Below, piece after piece: positions 1-8,783 of a stretch of DNA of 27,756 nucleotides. A program made the translations under genes and the position numbers. Within the stretch, counting starts at the first letter, position 1, and each line of letters begins with the position of its first letter. The notes under the pieces were generated by a model. That model ran no database searches, was not told the origin of the DNA, and saw only the letters and a list, made by a program, of their open reading frames with translations. This stretch comes from Spirochaetia bacterium UBA5550 (GTDB lineage: Bacteria; Spirochaetota; UBA4802; UBA5550), in NCBI GenBank assembly GCA_002425885.1, contig DINC01000117.1:560-28315 (forward strand), given 5' to 3'.

Positions 1-1476
1 CTGACCACTGATCAGCCCCTTGCAGATCCTTTAATTCTGAAATTCATTAATGATAATCAGAAGAAGCATCAGCTTATTCTCTGTGTGTCCGGAAGCCGCA
101 CTGTTCTGAAAAATCTTGATAAATTCAAACATCCGGTAATCATCTCTGAAGTAAGTTCCGGGATATCAGCTGTTTTTGCAGCTCAACTGATATTCGGAGG
201 TGCTGCAATATCAGCTAAGCTTGAAAGCGCAATTGCTCAATCTTATCCTGCAGGAGCAGGGGATTCTATAACACCAGTAAGGCTCAAATACACTGTACCA
301 GAAGAAACAGGGATTAATGCTGAAGACCTACTTCCCATAGATGAAATTGTCAGGGAAGCAATCAGTGAAAAGGCGACTCCCGGAGCCGTTGTAATGATTA
401 TTAAAGACGGCAAGGTTATATTCGAAAAAAGCTATGGAAAACATACTTATAATGATGAAGCACAGCCGACACTGACAACGGATATATTTGACCTCGCATC
501 GGTTACAAAGGTGGCAGCTACAACAATAGCTCTCATGCATCTCTATGACCAGGGGCGGATTAAACTTGATAATTGCATTTCATCTTATATTCCTGAGACC
601 CGCAAATCGAATAAAAAAAATATTACGGTGAAGGACCTGATGCTTCACCGGTCAGGACTTCCTGCAAGTATCTCTTTCGGCCGCTTAAAAAAGTCAAAGG
701 ATTACACCGGGAAGTATTCCAGAGGATATAAAGTAAAGGCTGCAAACAGCTGTTACATGAAAAACGGATTTTATAAAAATAATATGTGGCCGAGAATACT
801 TAAGGCACCGCTGAGATCAAAGGGTGAATATGTTTACAGTGACCTGAGTATGTTTTATATAAAAGAAGCTGTAGAGAGACGGTCAGGAAAGAGTCTTGAA
901 AATTATATATACAGTAATTTTTATATCCCCCTGGGTATGCAGACTGCCTGTTTCAATCCTGCTGACAGGTTCCCGGCAGAGAGGCTTGTACCAACCGAAG
1001 TTGATAACTATTTCAGGAATACAACTCTTCTTGGCTATGTGCATGATCAGGGAGCTGCTATGATGGGTGGAGTTGCCGGTCATGCAGGATTATTTTCAGA
1101 TGCGAATGATCTTGCTATACTTTTCCAGATGCTTTTAAACAGCGGGCAATATGGAGGGGTGGAGTATTTTAAAAAGGAAACCGTTGAAACTTTCACTGCC
1201 AAGTGCTCTGATGTAAGCCGTCGAATGCTGGGGTTTGACGGCTGGGACCCGGAGATTAATGCAGGGTATCCGTCATTTATGGCATCATCTTCAATTTTCG
1301 GGCATACCGGATTTACCGGGACATGCGTCTGGGCAGACCCTGATAATAAACTGATCTATATATTTCTTTCAAACCGTACCTACCCGAATACAGCTAATAA
1401 ACTCGCGAAAATGAACATACGTTCCAGAATACTGGATGTGATATATTTATCTTTTCCTTTTAATGAAAAGCGTTAA
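1..1476 (+). CDS. GH3 glycosidase / beta-lactamase-like serine hydrolase fusion, 3' part (runs off left edge)
   Basis: The frame is open from base 1, so this is the C-terminal 491 codons of a longer gene; the GTG at base 85 is internal. The first ~90 residues look like the end of a GH3 C-terminal domain (NagZ-like beta-N-acetylglucosaminidase architecture). The rest is a class C beta-lactamase/penicillin-binding-type serine hydrolase. Motifs seen: SxxK as ASVTK (Ser codon 499, Lys codon 508), YSD in place of YxN (835-843) and HTG in place of KTG (1303-1311). GH3 plus serine hydrolase fusions of about 1000 residues are known, especially in Bacteroidetes, and are thought to act on peptidoglycan or its fragments outside the cytoplasm; that role is inferred here. 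The GH3 catalytic domain and any signal peptide lie outside the window. No terminator follows the stop. Confidence 0.85.
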   Translation: MTTDQPLADPLILKFINDNQKKHQLILCVSGSRTVLKNLDKFKHPVIISEVSSGISAVFAAQLIFGGAAISAKLESAIAQSYPAGAGDSITPVRLKYTVPEETGINAEDLLPIDEIVREAISEKATPGAVVMIIKDGKVIFEKSYGKHTYNDEAQPTLTTDIFDLASVTKVAATTIALMHLYDQGRIKLDNCISSYIPETRKSNKKNITVKDLMLHRSGLPASISFGRLKKSKDYTGKYSRGYKVKAANSCYMKNGFYKNNMWPRILKAPLRSKGEYVYSDLSMFYIKEAVERRSGKSLENYIYSNFYIPLGMQTACFNPADRFPAERLVPTEVDNYFRNTTLLGYVHDQGAAMMGGVAGHAGLFSDANDLAILFQMLLNSGQYGGVEYFKKETVETFTAKCSDVSRRMLGFDGWDPEINAGYPSFMASSSIFGHTGFTGTCVWADPDNKLIYIFLSNRTYPNTANKLAKMNIRSRILDVIYLSFPFNEKR

Positions 1477-1539
1477 ACCTCAGAAAGTATTATATAATGG
1501 GTAGCAGTAGAATTTTAGGGAGAGTGTAAAAAATATATT

Positions 1540-1610
1540 GGTCATGGCATTGTGCTCTGTTTACGGCAGGAGCCTATCCCGCTGTCGCGCGATGTAACTG
1601 CCATGCCGGT
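1540..1610. other. GC-rich structured intergenic element
   Basis: Between two convergent genes lies a GC-rich patch in otherwise AT-rich DNA. It has nested inverted repeats: CATGGCA (1543-1549) with TGCCATG (1599-1605), TTAC (1561-1564) with GTAA (1594-1597), alternatively GGCAG (1565-1569) with CTGCC (1598-1602), and the perfect palindrome TCGCGCGA (1585-1592). Read on the minus strand, a short T-run follows a few bases beyond the outer arm, so it could serve as an atypical terminator for the WG-repeat gene. It could also be a small RNA or a dispersed repeat unit. The function is unknown. Confidence 0.4.
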
Positions 1611-1660
1611 GTGGGAGATTTAGGGTATTGCTGATATAGAAACATTTCGTTTTAAAATAA

Positions 1661-3094
1661 TTACTCGGTCCTCTTCACTTTCCTGTACCTGTAAACCTTC
1701 ATACCCGGTTTAATATCATTTAAAGACCCTGATACCATGACGCATTTAGTCACTGTCTGCATGGGAAAGGAAGACCTGAGAATAATAAGTTTGTCGCCGG
1801 AATAAATAGAAAGCTTATCTCCCATGAATACACGTTCCCCGATATTCCTTCCGCCGACAATAATCTCCCTTCCGTTTACAGATTTTATTTCACCGATCAG
1901 CTGCCCACCCTGCTCAAAAGTCTCCTCCTGCTTTTTAGGAATAAGCGGATTTTTTAAAAATCCCCAACTCATGGTCTGCTTAACAGCAGCAATTCCCTCG
2001 GTAAATTTCATGGCGTATACGAACTGAGGTTCAATCACCACGTTCCCTTCCTTATCAATAAATCCATACAAGCCCTCCGCTCCATTCTCATGTATTATAG
2101 CAAGGCCCTCTGAAAAATTGTCCACACCATCAAACTGCGGCTGTATTACTATTCTGCCGGTTGTATCGATATAACCCCACTTCCCATTTATCTTTACCGC
2201 AGCAAGCCCCTCTGAAAAATCATACCCCTTTTCAAACCGTGCTTCTATAATAAATTTTCCTGTTTTATCAATATATCCGTACTTTTCATCCGTAGTTTTC
2301 ACACAGGCAATGCCTTCATAAAAACAGTTTGCAGATCTGAACTTAAAATCGATCACAGTTTTTCCTTCTTTATCAATATAGCCCCAGGTGCCGTTGAAAT
2401 AATCACCCTTCCTCACCGGGGCAAGCCCATCTGAAAAATCCCAGGCGAAATCATACTGCGGTTTAATTGCAATTTTTCCGTCACGGTTGATGAATCCGAA
2501 TTTCTCTCCGCTGAAAAATGATTTATCTTTTATCACAGCCATCCCTTCTGAAAAACTGTAAACCATCTGATAATCAGCTTTAAATGCGGTTTTACCCTCT
2601 TTATCAATATAAAACCTGGCTTTATCTTTTATCACCGCTGCAAGACCTTCGGAAAAATCCGACACTTCGTCAAAAACCGGTTCAATTACCATCTTCCCGT
2701 CTTTATCGATATAACCGAATTTCCCCCCTTTCACAGGCTGTACACGCTTAAGGTCCTCTGAATAAGATCCGGTCCAGGCATACTGAGGTTCCATTACAAT
2801 CCTGCCATCTTTATCTATGTAGCCGAACACATTATCATCTTTAACATATGCACGCCCGTCGGAAAACCCGTATGTGTGGTCAAACTTTGATTTAGTAAAC
2901 CAGATTATATTTTCCTGAGATTTCGGCCGGGTGCTGCCGCCGAACTCAATCGATGCCAGGAGCAGATTGCGGCTGCTTTTCTCCTCAGCATTAGTCACTA
3001 TTCCGTCTGTATAAATCCCCGGAAAACCGATGACAGCCGGCACGAAAAAAGCGGATGCAATAATAGATGCCGTCAAAAAGTAAATCAGCTTCAT
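1661..3094 (-). CDS. Secreted WG-repeat protein with C-terminal beta domain
   Basis: 477 residues. An N-terminal signal peptide (basic start, hydrophobic stretch to about residue 23) predicts export. The body is a run of WG (KWG) repeats: eight clear units with the core G-Y/F-I-D/N-x-x-G, each followed by an aromatic-rich F-x-E/D-G-x-A segment, then a partial ninth (WGFL). After the repeats (about residues 395-477) comes a separate segment with alternating beta-strand pattern and a G-D-K-L core, resembling the small beta-barrel tails of some envelope proteins; that assignment is weak. WG-repeat proteins are widespread, are thought to form beta-structured binding surfaces, and mostly lack a known role. 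The ribosome site AAGGTG sits 7 bases before the ATG. Transcribed alone; its neighbours on both sides are on the other strand. Confidence 0.85.
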   Translation of the reverse strand: MKLIYFLTASIIASAFFVPAVIGFPGIYTDGIVTNAEEKSSRNLLLASIEFGGSTRPKSQENIIWFTKSKFDHTYGFSDGRAYVKDDNVFGYIDKDGRIVMEPQYAWTGSYSEDLKRVQPVKGGKFGYIDKDGKMVIEPVFDEVSDFSEGLAAVIKDKARFYIDKEGKTAFKADYQMVYSFSEGMAVIKDKSFFSGEKFGFINRDGKIAIKPQYDFAWDFSDGLAPVRKGDYFNGTWGYIDKEGKTVIDFKFRSANCFYEGIACVKTTDEKYGYIDKTGKFIIEARFEKGYDFSEGLAAVKINGKWGYIDTTGRIVIQPQFDGVDNFSEGLAIIHENGAEGLYGFIDKEGNVVIEPQFVYAMKFTEGIAAVKQTMSWGFLKNPLIPKKQEETFEQGGQLIGEIKSVNGREIIVGGRNIGERVFMGDKLSIYSGDKLIILRSSFPMQTVTKCVMVSGSLNDIKPGMKVYRYRKVKRTE

Positions 3095-3127
3095 CGAATA
3101 TCACCTTAAAATTTTTTATCAATCCTG

Positions 3128-3156
3128 AATAATTACCGCAATAAATGATTTGTCAA
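3128..3156 (-). promoter_or_regulatory. Candidate promoter of the WG-repeat gene
   Basis: A perfect TTGACA -35 box on the minus strand (3156 to 3151) is followed 15-17 bases on by the AT-rich segment TAATTATT. The -35 is convincing; the -10 is poor. Confidence 0.3.
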
Positions 3157-3215
3157 TCCGTATTAATCCATCACGATCAAATGATATCCGGCAATTATCT
3201 TTCGCATAATATTTC

Positions 3216-3247
3216 TTGACATATACCTTTCAGAAGAATTCCATAGT
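3216..3247 (+). promoter_or_regulatory. Candidate promoter of the fumarase genes
   Basis: TTGACA (3216-3221) is a perfect -35 box. The best -10 is CATAGT (3242-3247), at a long 20-base spacing, so the pair is doubtful. It is the only -35 consensus on this strand in the 210-base gap before the fumarase gene. Confidence 0.3.
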
Positions 3248-3304
3248 GATTACTTTATTCAGGTATCATTTTTATTATACACAAAATAATTCAACAAACA
3301 AAAA

Positions 3305-4150
3305 ATGAAAAGATCAATTCACACTGACATAATAAAAAATGAGATTATAAAGCTGATCCGCAGCGCCAGTTTTGTCGCGCCTCCTGAGATAAAATCCGCA
3401 TTCAGTAAAATGAAAGCGGAAGAGACAAGTCATCTTGCATCTGAAACCCTGCAGATACTTATTGAGAATACTGAAATAGCGGAGAGAGAGGAAATCCCTC
3501 TCTGCCAGGACTGTGGTTCAACAATAGTATTTCTTGAAATCGGACAGGAACTTACAGTGGAAGGTGACCTCCTTTACGATGCAGTAAATGATGCGGTTGC
3601 GGAAGCTTACAAAAAATTCTATCTGCGGAAATCAATTGTGGCAGACCCTCTCCGGAGAATAAATACAGGCACAAATACACCGGCATTCATACACACTGAC
3701 ATTGTACCCGGTAACGGACTAAAAATTGATATACTGCTTAAAGGGGGCGGTTCTGAAAACATGAGCATGCTCAGGATGTTCAGGCCAACAGATCCCGTTG
3801 AACTTATTATCGATTTCATTGAAGAGAGTGTAATCAATGCAGGGCCTAACCCCTGCCCTCCTCTGTTTCTCGGAGTAGGGATAGGGGGCACTGCTGATGC
3901 TGCAATGCTTAATTCTAAAAAGGCCCTGTTGCGTCCAACCGGTGAAAAGCATAGTGATCCTTTTTATGCCGGACTTGAGGAGAAAATTCTGAAAAGAATT
4001 AACAGCACGGACGTGGGCCCCATGGGGTTCGGAGGCAGAGCCACAGCCGCTGGTGTATATATACTCACCGCTCCGACTCATATTGCGTCTCTTCCTGTTG
4101 CACTAAACATGAACTGCCACTCTTTCCGCAAAGGGGGGGTATCTCTCTGA
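3305..4150 (+). CDS. Class I fumarate hydratase, alpha (N-terminal) subunit
   Basis: 281 residues, full length for the alpha half of two-subunit, oxygen-sensitive [4Fe-4S] fumarase/tartrate dehydratase. The three expected cluster cysteines are present: C67 in PLCQDCG, C184 in GPNPCPP and C271 in NMNCH. With the beta subunit directly downstream it would interconvert fumarate and L-malate in the cytoplasm. L-tartrate dehydratase (TtdAB) has the same fold and layout and cannot be excluded from sequence, but no tartrate transport gene is nearby. The stop overlaps the beta-subunit start by one base (TGATG at 4148-4152), implying translational coupling. No strong ribosome site is seen before the ATG, which follows an A-rich leader. 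Confidence 0.93.
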   Translation: MKRSIHTDIIKNEIIKLIRSASFVAPPEIKSAFSKMKAEETSHLASETLQILIENTEIAEREEIPLCQDCGSTIVFLEIGQELTVEGDLLYDAVNDAVAEAYKKFYLRKSIVADPLRRINTGTNTPAFIHTDIVPGNGLKIDILLKGGGSENMSMLRMFRPTDPVELIIDFIEESVINAGPNPCPPLFLGVGIGGTADAAMLNSKKALLRPTGEKHSDPFYAGLEEKILKRINSTDVGPMGFGGRATAAGVYILTAPTHIASLPVALNMNCHSFRKGGVSL

Positions 4151-4692
4151 TGGAATGGAAAAGGATAACAGCCCCCCTCGATGACAGTGCAATTGAATCT
4201 CTCCGCTGCGGGGATCCCTGCCTTATAACAGGGCGTATATTGACCGCAAGGGACAAGGCACATGACAGGATAAGACAGATGCTCGCAAAGGGCGAACAGC
4301 TCCCCTTTGAACTTAAAGGTGAACTGCTGTACTACGTCGGCCCCACCCCGGCAAAAGAGGGTATGATCATTGGAGCAGCAGGCCCGACCACCTCGTCACG
4401 CATGGACCCTTTTTCAGAGATGATACTCTCGATGGGGATTAAAGGGATGATGGGGAAAGGGAAGAGAGATAAAGCAACAAGGGAACTCCTTGTTAAATAT
4501 AAAGCAGTGTACTTCAGTTCAATCGGGGGAGCAGGTGCATACCTGAGCAAAAGAATAATATCATCCCGCGTAATAGCATTCGAAGATTTGGGGCCCGAGG
4601 CTGTTTTTGAACTTTATGTAAAAGACTTCCCTGCTGTTACAGCAATAGATATTTATGGCGGCGACATTTATGAAAATAGAATTCAGCAGTAA
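4150..4692 (+). CDS. Class I fumarate hydratase, beta (C-terminal) subunit
   Basis: 180 residues, the usual length of the separate beta chain. Typical family segments are present: the start region with C20-G-D-x-C, then GPTTSSRMD (about residues 78-86), the G-K-G loop (102-104), SIGGAGAYL, and a C-terminal part ending in the D-I-Y-G-G type stretch. It partners the alpha chain, to which it is coupled by a one-base overlap, and completes the active site for fumarate/malate interconversion. Its 3' end overlaps the Nudix gene start. Confidence 0.93.
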   Translation: MEWKRITAPLDDSAIESLRCGDPCLITGRILTARDKAHDRIRQMLAKGEQLPFELKGELLYYVGPTPAKEGMIIGAAGPTTSSRMDPFSEMILSMGIKGMMGKGKRDKATRELLVKYKAVYFSSIGGAGAYLSKRIISSRVIAFEDLGPEAVFELYVKDFPAVTAIDIYGGDIYENRIQQ

Positions 4693-5263
4693 TTACGCGT
4701 TTCACGATTTCAAACAGACATTAAAAGAGACACTCGCCTCACGGGAGAAGAGAACAATAAACTTCCCCGACTACCGCAAGTCCTCAGTGATGATGCTCTT
4801 CATGGAAAAGGATAACTCCCCACATGTTCTCCTCTCTCTCCGCACAGACAGGGTTTCCACTCACAAGGGACAGGTTTCATTCCCCGGCGGGAGCTGGGAC
4901 GATACAGACAAAGATTATCTTGAGACAGCCCTGAGAGAGACTTACGAAGAGGTGGGGATTGATCCTGCTGAAATTGAAGTGCTGGGTGAATATGACGAAT
5001 ATATCTCTATAATGGGTTTTCACGTTTTTGTGTATGTTGGAGCACTTAACCGGGAGGTAAAATATATCCCCTGCGCTGATGAAATAGAGGAGATACTGGA
5101 AGTCCCTTTTTCTCTCTTCTACAACGAAAAATATGACAGGTGCGAAAAGGTCACTTACGACGGCAGGGATTACGATGTCTACTATTACACATACGGCAGC
5201 AGCACAATCTGGGGAATGACTGCGCGTATACTGACAGATTTTTCACGTAAAGTCTGCAAATAG
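4670..5263 (+). CDS. Nudix hydrolase, CoA pyrophosphatase type (NudL-like)
   Basis: 197 residues from the ATG at 4670, which I prefer. An in-frame ATG at 4655 would add five residues and lengthen the overlap with the fumarase beta gene; both starts lie inside that gene. The CoA-specific segment (about residues 53-75) ends in H-K-G-Q-V-S-F-P-G-G and runs into the Nudix box (73-97) with R-E-T-Y-E-E-V-G. Proteins with this pair of motifs cleave coenzyme A and its oxidised or acylated forms into 3',5'-ADP and phosphopantetheine using Mg2+ or Mn2+. The overlap places it in the fumarase operon; the functional link is not obvious and may simply be shared transcription. Confidence 0.88.
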   Translation: MKIEFSSNYAFHDFKQTLKETLASREKRTINFPDYRKSSVMMLFMEKDNSPHVLLSLRTDRVSTHKGQVSFPGGSWDDTDKDYLETALRETYEEVGIDPAEIEVLGEYDEYISIMGFHVFVYVGALNREVKYIPCADEIEEILEVPFSLFYNEKYDRCEKVTYDGRDYDVYYYTYGSSTIWGMTARILTDFSRKVCK

Positions 5264-5272
5264 TATATTTTA

Positions 5273-5301
5273 TTGACACCCCCGGTAACCATGTTTATTC
5301 T
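5273..5301 (+). promoter_or_regulatory. Candidate promoter of the ctpA-tsaD operon
   Basis: TTGACA (5273-5278), a 17-base spacer, and TATTCT (5296-5301; 4 of 6 match to TATAAT). It lies in the 85-base gap before the protease gene and would give a leader of about 40 bases. Confidence 0.5.
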
Positions 5302-5348
5302 GAATATACGTATATTATGCTTATTATCTCTTCTTACCGGAGCCTCTA

Positions 5349-6716
5349 ATGTTTAAAAAATTTTCTGAACGAAAGATTCATCTTGTGGTTCTTGCCTTCT
5401 CAACCGGACTTTTTCTCGGCGTAAACTTCTCTTTTGCGGCAAAAGCCGGGGAACCTGCCCATAAATACCTGGAATATTTCCATCAGGTCTACCAGATGAT
5501 AACATCTGAATATGTTGACGCCCCTGACAATAAAAAACTTTTTTACGGCGCCATTAAGGGTATGATAAATTCTCTCGGAGATCCATTCACCCGTTTTCTC
5601 GATGAAGAGGCCACCTCGGAACTGCAGGAGATGACAACCGGTAAATTCGTAGGTATCGGAGTTGAGATCGCTGTAAAAGACGGTGAAATTGTTGTTGTGA
5701 GCCCCATTGACAATTCACCTGCCATGAAAGCAGGGGTAGAGTCAGGTGATATTATTACCAGGGTCAACAGTGAAAGCATAAAAGATAAAAACCTCAATGA
5801 AGTTATAAAAAATATAAAAGGCCTCCCCGGAACAAAAGTTTCCATATCAGTGAAGAGAGAAGGTTTTACAGAGGAAATAGCTTATGAAATTGAAAGGGCC
5901 CCGATAAAAATTGAGAGCACAGATTATGCCCTGATAAAAGAACATAACACCGGTTATCTGAGAATTAAAACTTTCGGAAGCGACACAACTTCCGATGTGA
6001 AAAAGGCTCTTGAATTTTTCAGAAACAGCAGAGTAAACAGACTTATTATTGACCTGAGATTTAATCCCGGCGGGCTCCTGAACGCTGCTGTTGATATATC
6101 AGACTTCTTCCTTGACAAGGAGACAGTTATTGTTTCTACAAAGGGGAGAGGGGAAAACATCAAAGAGATCGTTTACAGAGCGTCCAACCCTGCATACTAT
6201 TCAGGCGAAGTGATTATTCTTGTAAACAAAGGGAGCGCATCAGCTTCAGAGATACTGAGCGGAGCATTGAAGGATAATAAACGCGCCGTGCTGGTTGGTG
6301 AAAAAACTTTCGGTAAAGGCTCTGTGCAGAAAACCTATTCTCTCGACAAGGAACTTGGCATAGCGCTTACAATCGCGAAGTACTACACTCCATCAGGTGC
6401 AATGATTCACGGCAAGGGGATCATGCCTGACCGTGAAGTTAAGTATGTAGATGTCGCCGAGTCAGATACTGAAGAACTGAAAAAAATAAGTAAAGATAAA
6501 CTCCTGAATAAATTCGTTACAATAAAGACAGAGTATAACGATTCTACAAAGCAGGAGTTCCATAAATTTCTTAAGAGCAATAGTGTGGCAATAACAGATA
6601 AAACCGCAGATATAATTCTTAAACGTGAGATAAGCAAATACCACAAGAACATCCCATACGACCTGGAATTCGATAACCAGCTCATTACAGCGCTGGAGAT
6701 GTTCGGTAAAAAGTGA
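5349..6716 (+). CDS. ctpA: CtpA-type S41 carboxyl-terminal processing protease
   Basis: 455 residues. An N-terminal hydrophobic segment (about 11-31) is a signal peptide or anchor, placing the enzyme in the periplasm. A short helical region is followed by a PDZ domain (about 95-180) and the S41 catalytic domain (about 185-375). The Ser/Lys dyad is intact: S298 within GSASASE and K323 within TFGKGSVQ, 25 residues apart as in E. coli Prc. A C-terminal extension of about 70 residues follows. Such proteases trim or degrade envelope proteins. The ribosome site GGAG lies before the ATG. The stop overlaps the tsaD start (GTGA, 6713-6716), so the two are coupled. Confidence 0.93.
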   Translation: MFKKFSERKIHLVVLAFSTGLFLGVNFSFAAKAGEPAHKYLEYFHQVYQMITSEYVDAPDNKKLFYGAIKGMINSLGDPFTRFLDEEATSELQEMTTGKFVGIGVEIAVKDGEIVVVSPIDNSPAMKAGVESGDIITRVNSESIKDKNLNEVIKNIKGLPGTKVSISVKREGFTEEIAYEIERAPIKIESTDYALIKEHNTGYLRIKTFGSDTTSDVKKALEFFRNSRVNRLIIDLRFNPGGLLNAAVDISDFFLDKETVIVSTKGRGENIKEIVYRASNPAYYSGEVIILVNKGSASASEILSGALKDNKRAVLVGEKTFGKGSVQKTYSLDKELGIALTIAKYYTPSGAMIHGKGIMPDREVKYVDVAESDTEELKKISKDKLLNKFVTIKTEYNDSTKQEFHKFLKSNSVAITDKTADIILKREISKYHKNIPYDLEFDNQLITALEMFGKK

Positions 6717-7708
6717 AAGATGGACAGATTATCGGTCTCGGCCTTGAAAGTTCATGCGACGAGACCTCAGCAGCAATAGTGGTTGAGGGGAGAACAATCC
6801 TCTCTAACATGATAAACAGCCAGATCGAGCTGCACAGCGATTATTCAGGAGTTGTGCCTGAGATTGCCTCACGGGCACATCTGGAGAATATAAACGGCCT
6901 CATTACCTCAGCCCTTGCAGAGGCAGGGATCACATTCAGCGATCTGGACTACGTGGCTGCGACAAACCGCCCGGGGCTTATCGGCTCGCTTCTTATAGCT
7001 CTTCAGAGCGCAAAGGCGATCTCTTTTACGCTGAACATTCCTCTTATTGCAATCAATCACCTTGAAGCTCACCTCTATGCCCCTTTCCTTGAGGGGAGAG
7101 AGCCGGAGTACCCATTTATAGGACTTCTGATTTCAGGGGGGAACACCGCCCTTTACAGAGTCGACGGCCCCGGAGAGATGAAACTTATAGGTAAAACCGT
7201 TGACGATGCTGTAGGTGAAGCATACGATAAAGTCTCCAAATATCTGGGGCTCGGATATCCCGGTGGCCCTGTTATAGAAAAGATCGCAAAACAGGCAGTA
7301 AAAAAGAAAGTCTTCTTTCCGAAAATTCTTACAGATCCTGATGACAGAAGATTCTCCTATTCAGGTATAAAGACTGCGGTAATCAATCACATAAAGGCTA
7401 ATCCCGATGATGATATACCTGAAATTGTATATTCTTTTCAGGAGAGAGCCCTGGAGCTCCTGTCACGAAGGCTTTTCCTCGCAGCAAGAGAGCAGGGCAT
7501 TAAAAAAATGGTTGTTGCAGGGGGAGTTGCGGCTAACGGGAGGCTCCGGGAGATTCTGAACAGTGAAAAGCGAACAGATGAGGAGATTATAATCCCCTCC
7601 CCCCTCCTGTGCACAGACAACGCGGCAATGATTGCAGGAATGGGATATCAGTATTACAAAAAAGGGATCTTTGATCCCCTGAGCTCTGATGTTACTGCAA
7701 AGGTCTGA
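6713..7708 (+). CDS. tsaD: tRNA N6-threonylcarbamoyladenosine transferase TsaD
   Basis: 331 residues, standard length for TsaD (Kae1/YgjD family). It transfers the threonylcarbamoyl group to A37 of ANN-decoding tRNAs, working with TsaB and TsaE, which are not in this window. Seen: the N-terminal ESSCDET segment, the metal-binding HLEAH (116-120), VVPEIASRAH (47-56), GGVAANGRLR (about 270-279), and TDNAAMIA with the conserved metal-ligand Asp (302). It starts with GTG in a four-base overlap with the protease gene, indicating translational coupling. Confidence 0.97.
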   Translation: MKDGQIIGLGLESSCDETSAAIVVEGRTILSNMINSQIELHSDYSGVVPEIASRAHLENINGLITSALAEAGITFSDLDYVAATNRPGLIGSLLIALQSAKAISFTLNIPLIAINHLEAHLYAPFLEGREPEYPFIGLLISGGNTALYRVDGPGEMKLIGKTVDDAVGEAYDKVSKYLGLGYPGGPVIEKIAKQAVKKKVFFPKILTDPDDRRFSYSGIKTAVINHIKANPDDDIPEIVYSFQERALELLSRRLFLAAREQGIKKMVVAGGVAANGRLREILNSEKRTDEEIIIPSPLLCTDNAAMIAGMGYQYYKKGIFDPLSSDVTAKV

Positions 7709-7751
7709 AATATTTGCTTGCAAAAAAAAAATATTCTGAAAGATTATCAGA

Positions 7752-8693
7752 ATGAATTTTGCAGAAGAAAAAACTCCATCCGGCCTCATCCTGAAAGTAA
7801 TGTTCAACAAGAAGAAATATCTTGTTTTCAACAACAGGGGGGAGTCGATATCCGCTGACAGTGAGGGGAGAAGCCTCCTTCATAAAATGCCCTCCATAGT
7901 TTTTCTCGGAACTACTTTTGAAATAGGAAGGGATTACGACAGGGAATTTTCTCTTTTAAAACTCAGAGATAATCATCTGATTGTTCCATACAGGAATATT
8001 ATTGAAAAAAAGAAAAAGTATATATTCATAAACCTGTTTGCCAAATCGGACATGGTTCCCGCAACCATAAACCATGTAAAAGGATACTCGGCAATGCTGA
8101 AAGAGATCCCCTCCGGCACAGAGATCGACTACCTTATTGTTGACGAAACATTATCTGAAACAGAGGTCTCTGTTATAGCCAGCCGGTTCAAGCCAATGGA
8201 GATTATATATATCTCCTCACAAAAAAAGGAGGGGCCTGAAGAGATTTCCGATGAAAAGGAGACAGGTTTTATAAATATCAACACAATGTCGGACAATGCG
8301 GTTTTCCTTGCATCGTATCACCTCAAGCACATGGCGCTTTCGAACCTGAACCAGCTTCTTCTCGATTTTGACATATCCGCTTTTGATACTCAATATATAA
8401 TCTATCTTCTCAATGATATACTTATGAACAGGACCGATGAAAATGAAGTTCTACGGAACATGAATATGCTCATTGAGCTTAAAAACTCCTTTGAGTTCTA
8501 CATCGCACTCATTGAAAGAGACGGAGATACAGTAAAAACCCTGCTTGAAAAGGAGAAAGACTACCGGAAACTTGCGCCATACAGGACACTTGTTTCAAAA
8601 GTAAGCTCAATGAATCCCGGAAGGGAGGGGCAGCTCCTCTATACAGAATATGAAAATCTTGTAATGGACAGGCTCGAACAGCTCAAATCCTAA
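7752..8693 (+). CDS. Uncharacterised 313-residue protein
   Basis: I do not recognise this protein. It has no signal peptide or membrane segment, so it is probably cytoplasmic. The N-terminal ~90 residues are rich in beta-type segments. The middle (about 95-175) alternates strands and helices, with an I-D-Y-L-I-V-D-E stretch that suggests an alpha/beta fold. The C-terminal ~130 residues are strongly helical, with leucine-rich amphipathic stretches and many Lys/Glu pairs. It follows tsaD after 43 bases on the same strand, with no terminator between, and probably shares its transcript. Base composition and codon use match its neighbours. No catalytic motif is evident. Confidence 0.7.
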   Translation: MNFAEEKTPSGLILKVMFNKKKYLVFNNRGESISADSEGRSLLHKMPSIVFLGTTFEIGRDYDREFSLLKLRDNHLIVPYRNIIEKKKKYIFINLFAKSDMVPATINHVKGYSAMLKEIPSGTEIDYLIVDETLSETEVSVIASRFKPMEIIYISSQKKEGPEEISDEKETGFININTMSDNAVFLASYHLKHMALSNLNQLLLDFDISAFDTQYIIYLLNDILMNRTDENEVLRNMNMLIELKNSFEFYIALIERDGDTVKTLLEKEKDYRKLAPYRTLVSKVSSMNPGREGQLLYTEYENLVMDRLEQLKS

Positions 8694-8783
8694 AAAAATT
8701 TTTAAATCCTGCCGGAAACTTTCGTATATGCTATATGGATCAATTCTGTTTTTTATGTATTCCCGATCAATGTCATTGAACAC

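Noticed and set aside
85..1476. A complete gene starting at the GTG at base 85
   Set aside because: The frame is open to base 1 and the upstream residues continue the GH3-like sequence, so the true start lies outside the window.
3619..4081. Antisense open frames inside the fumarase alpha gene
   Set aside because: They overlap a gene with all three cluster cysteines and have no ribosome site or recognisable domain.
7709..7751. An A-rich hairpin after tsaD as terminator
   Set aside because: The arms are A/T only, and no T-run follows on the plus strand.
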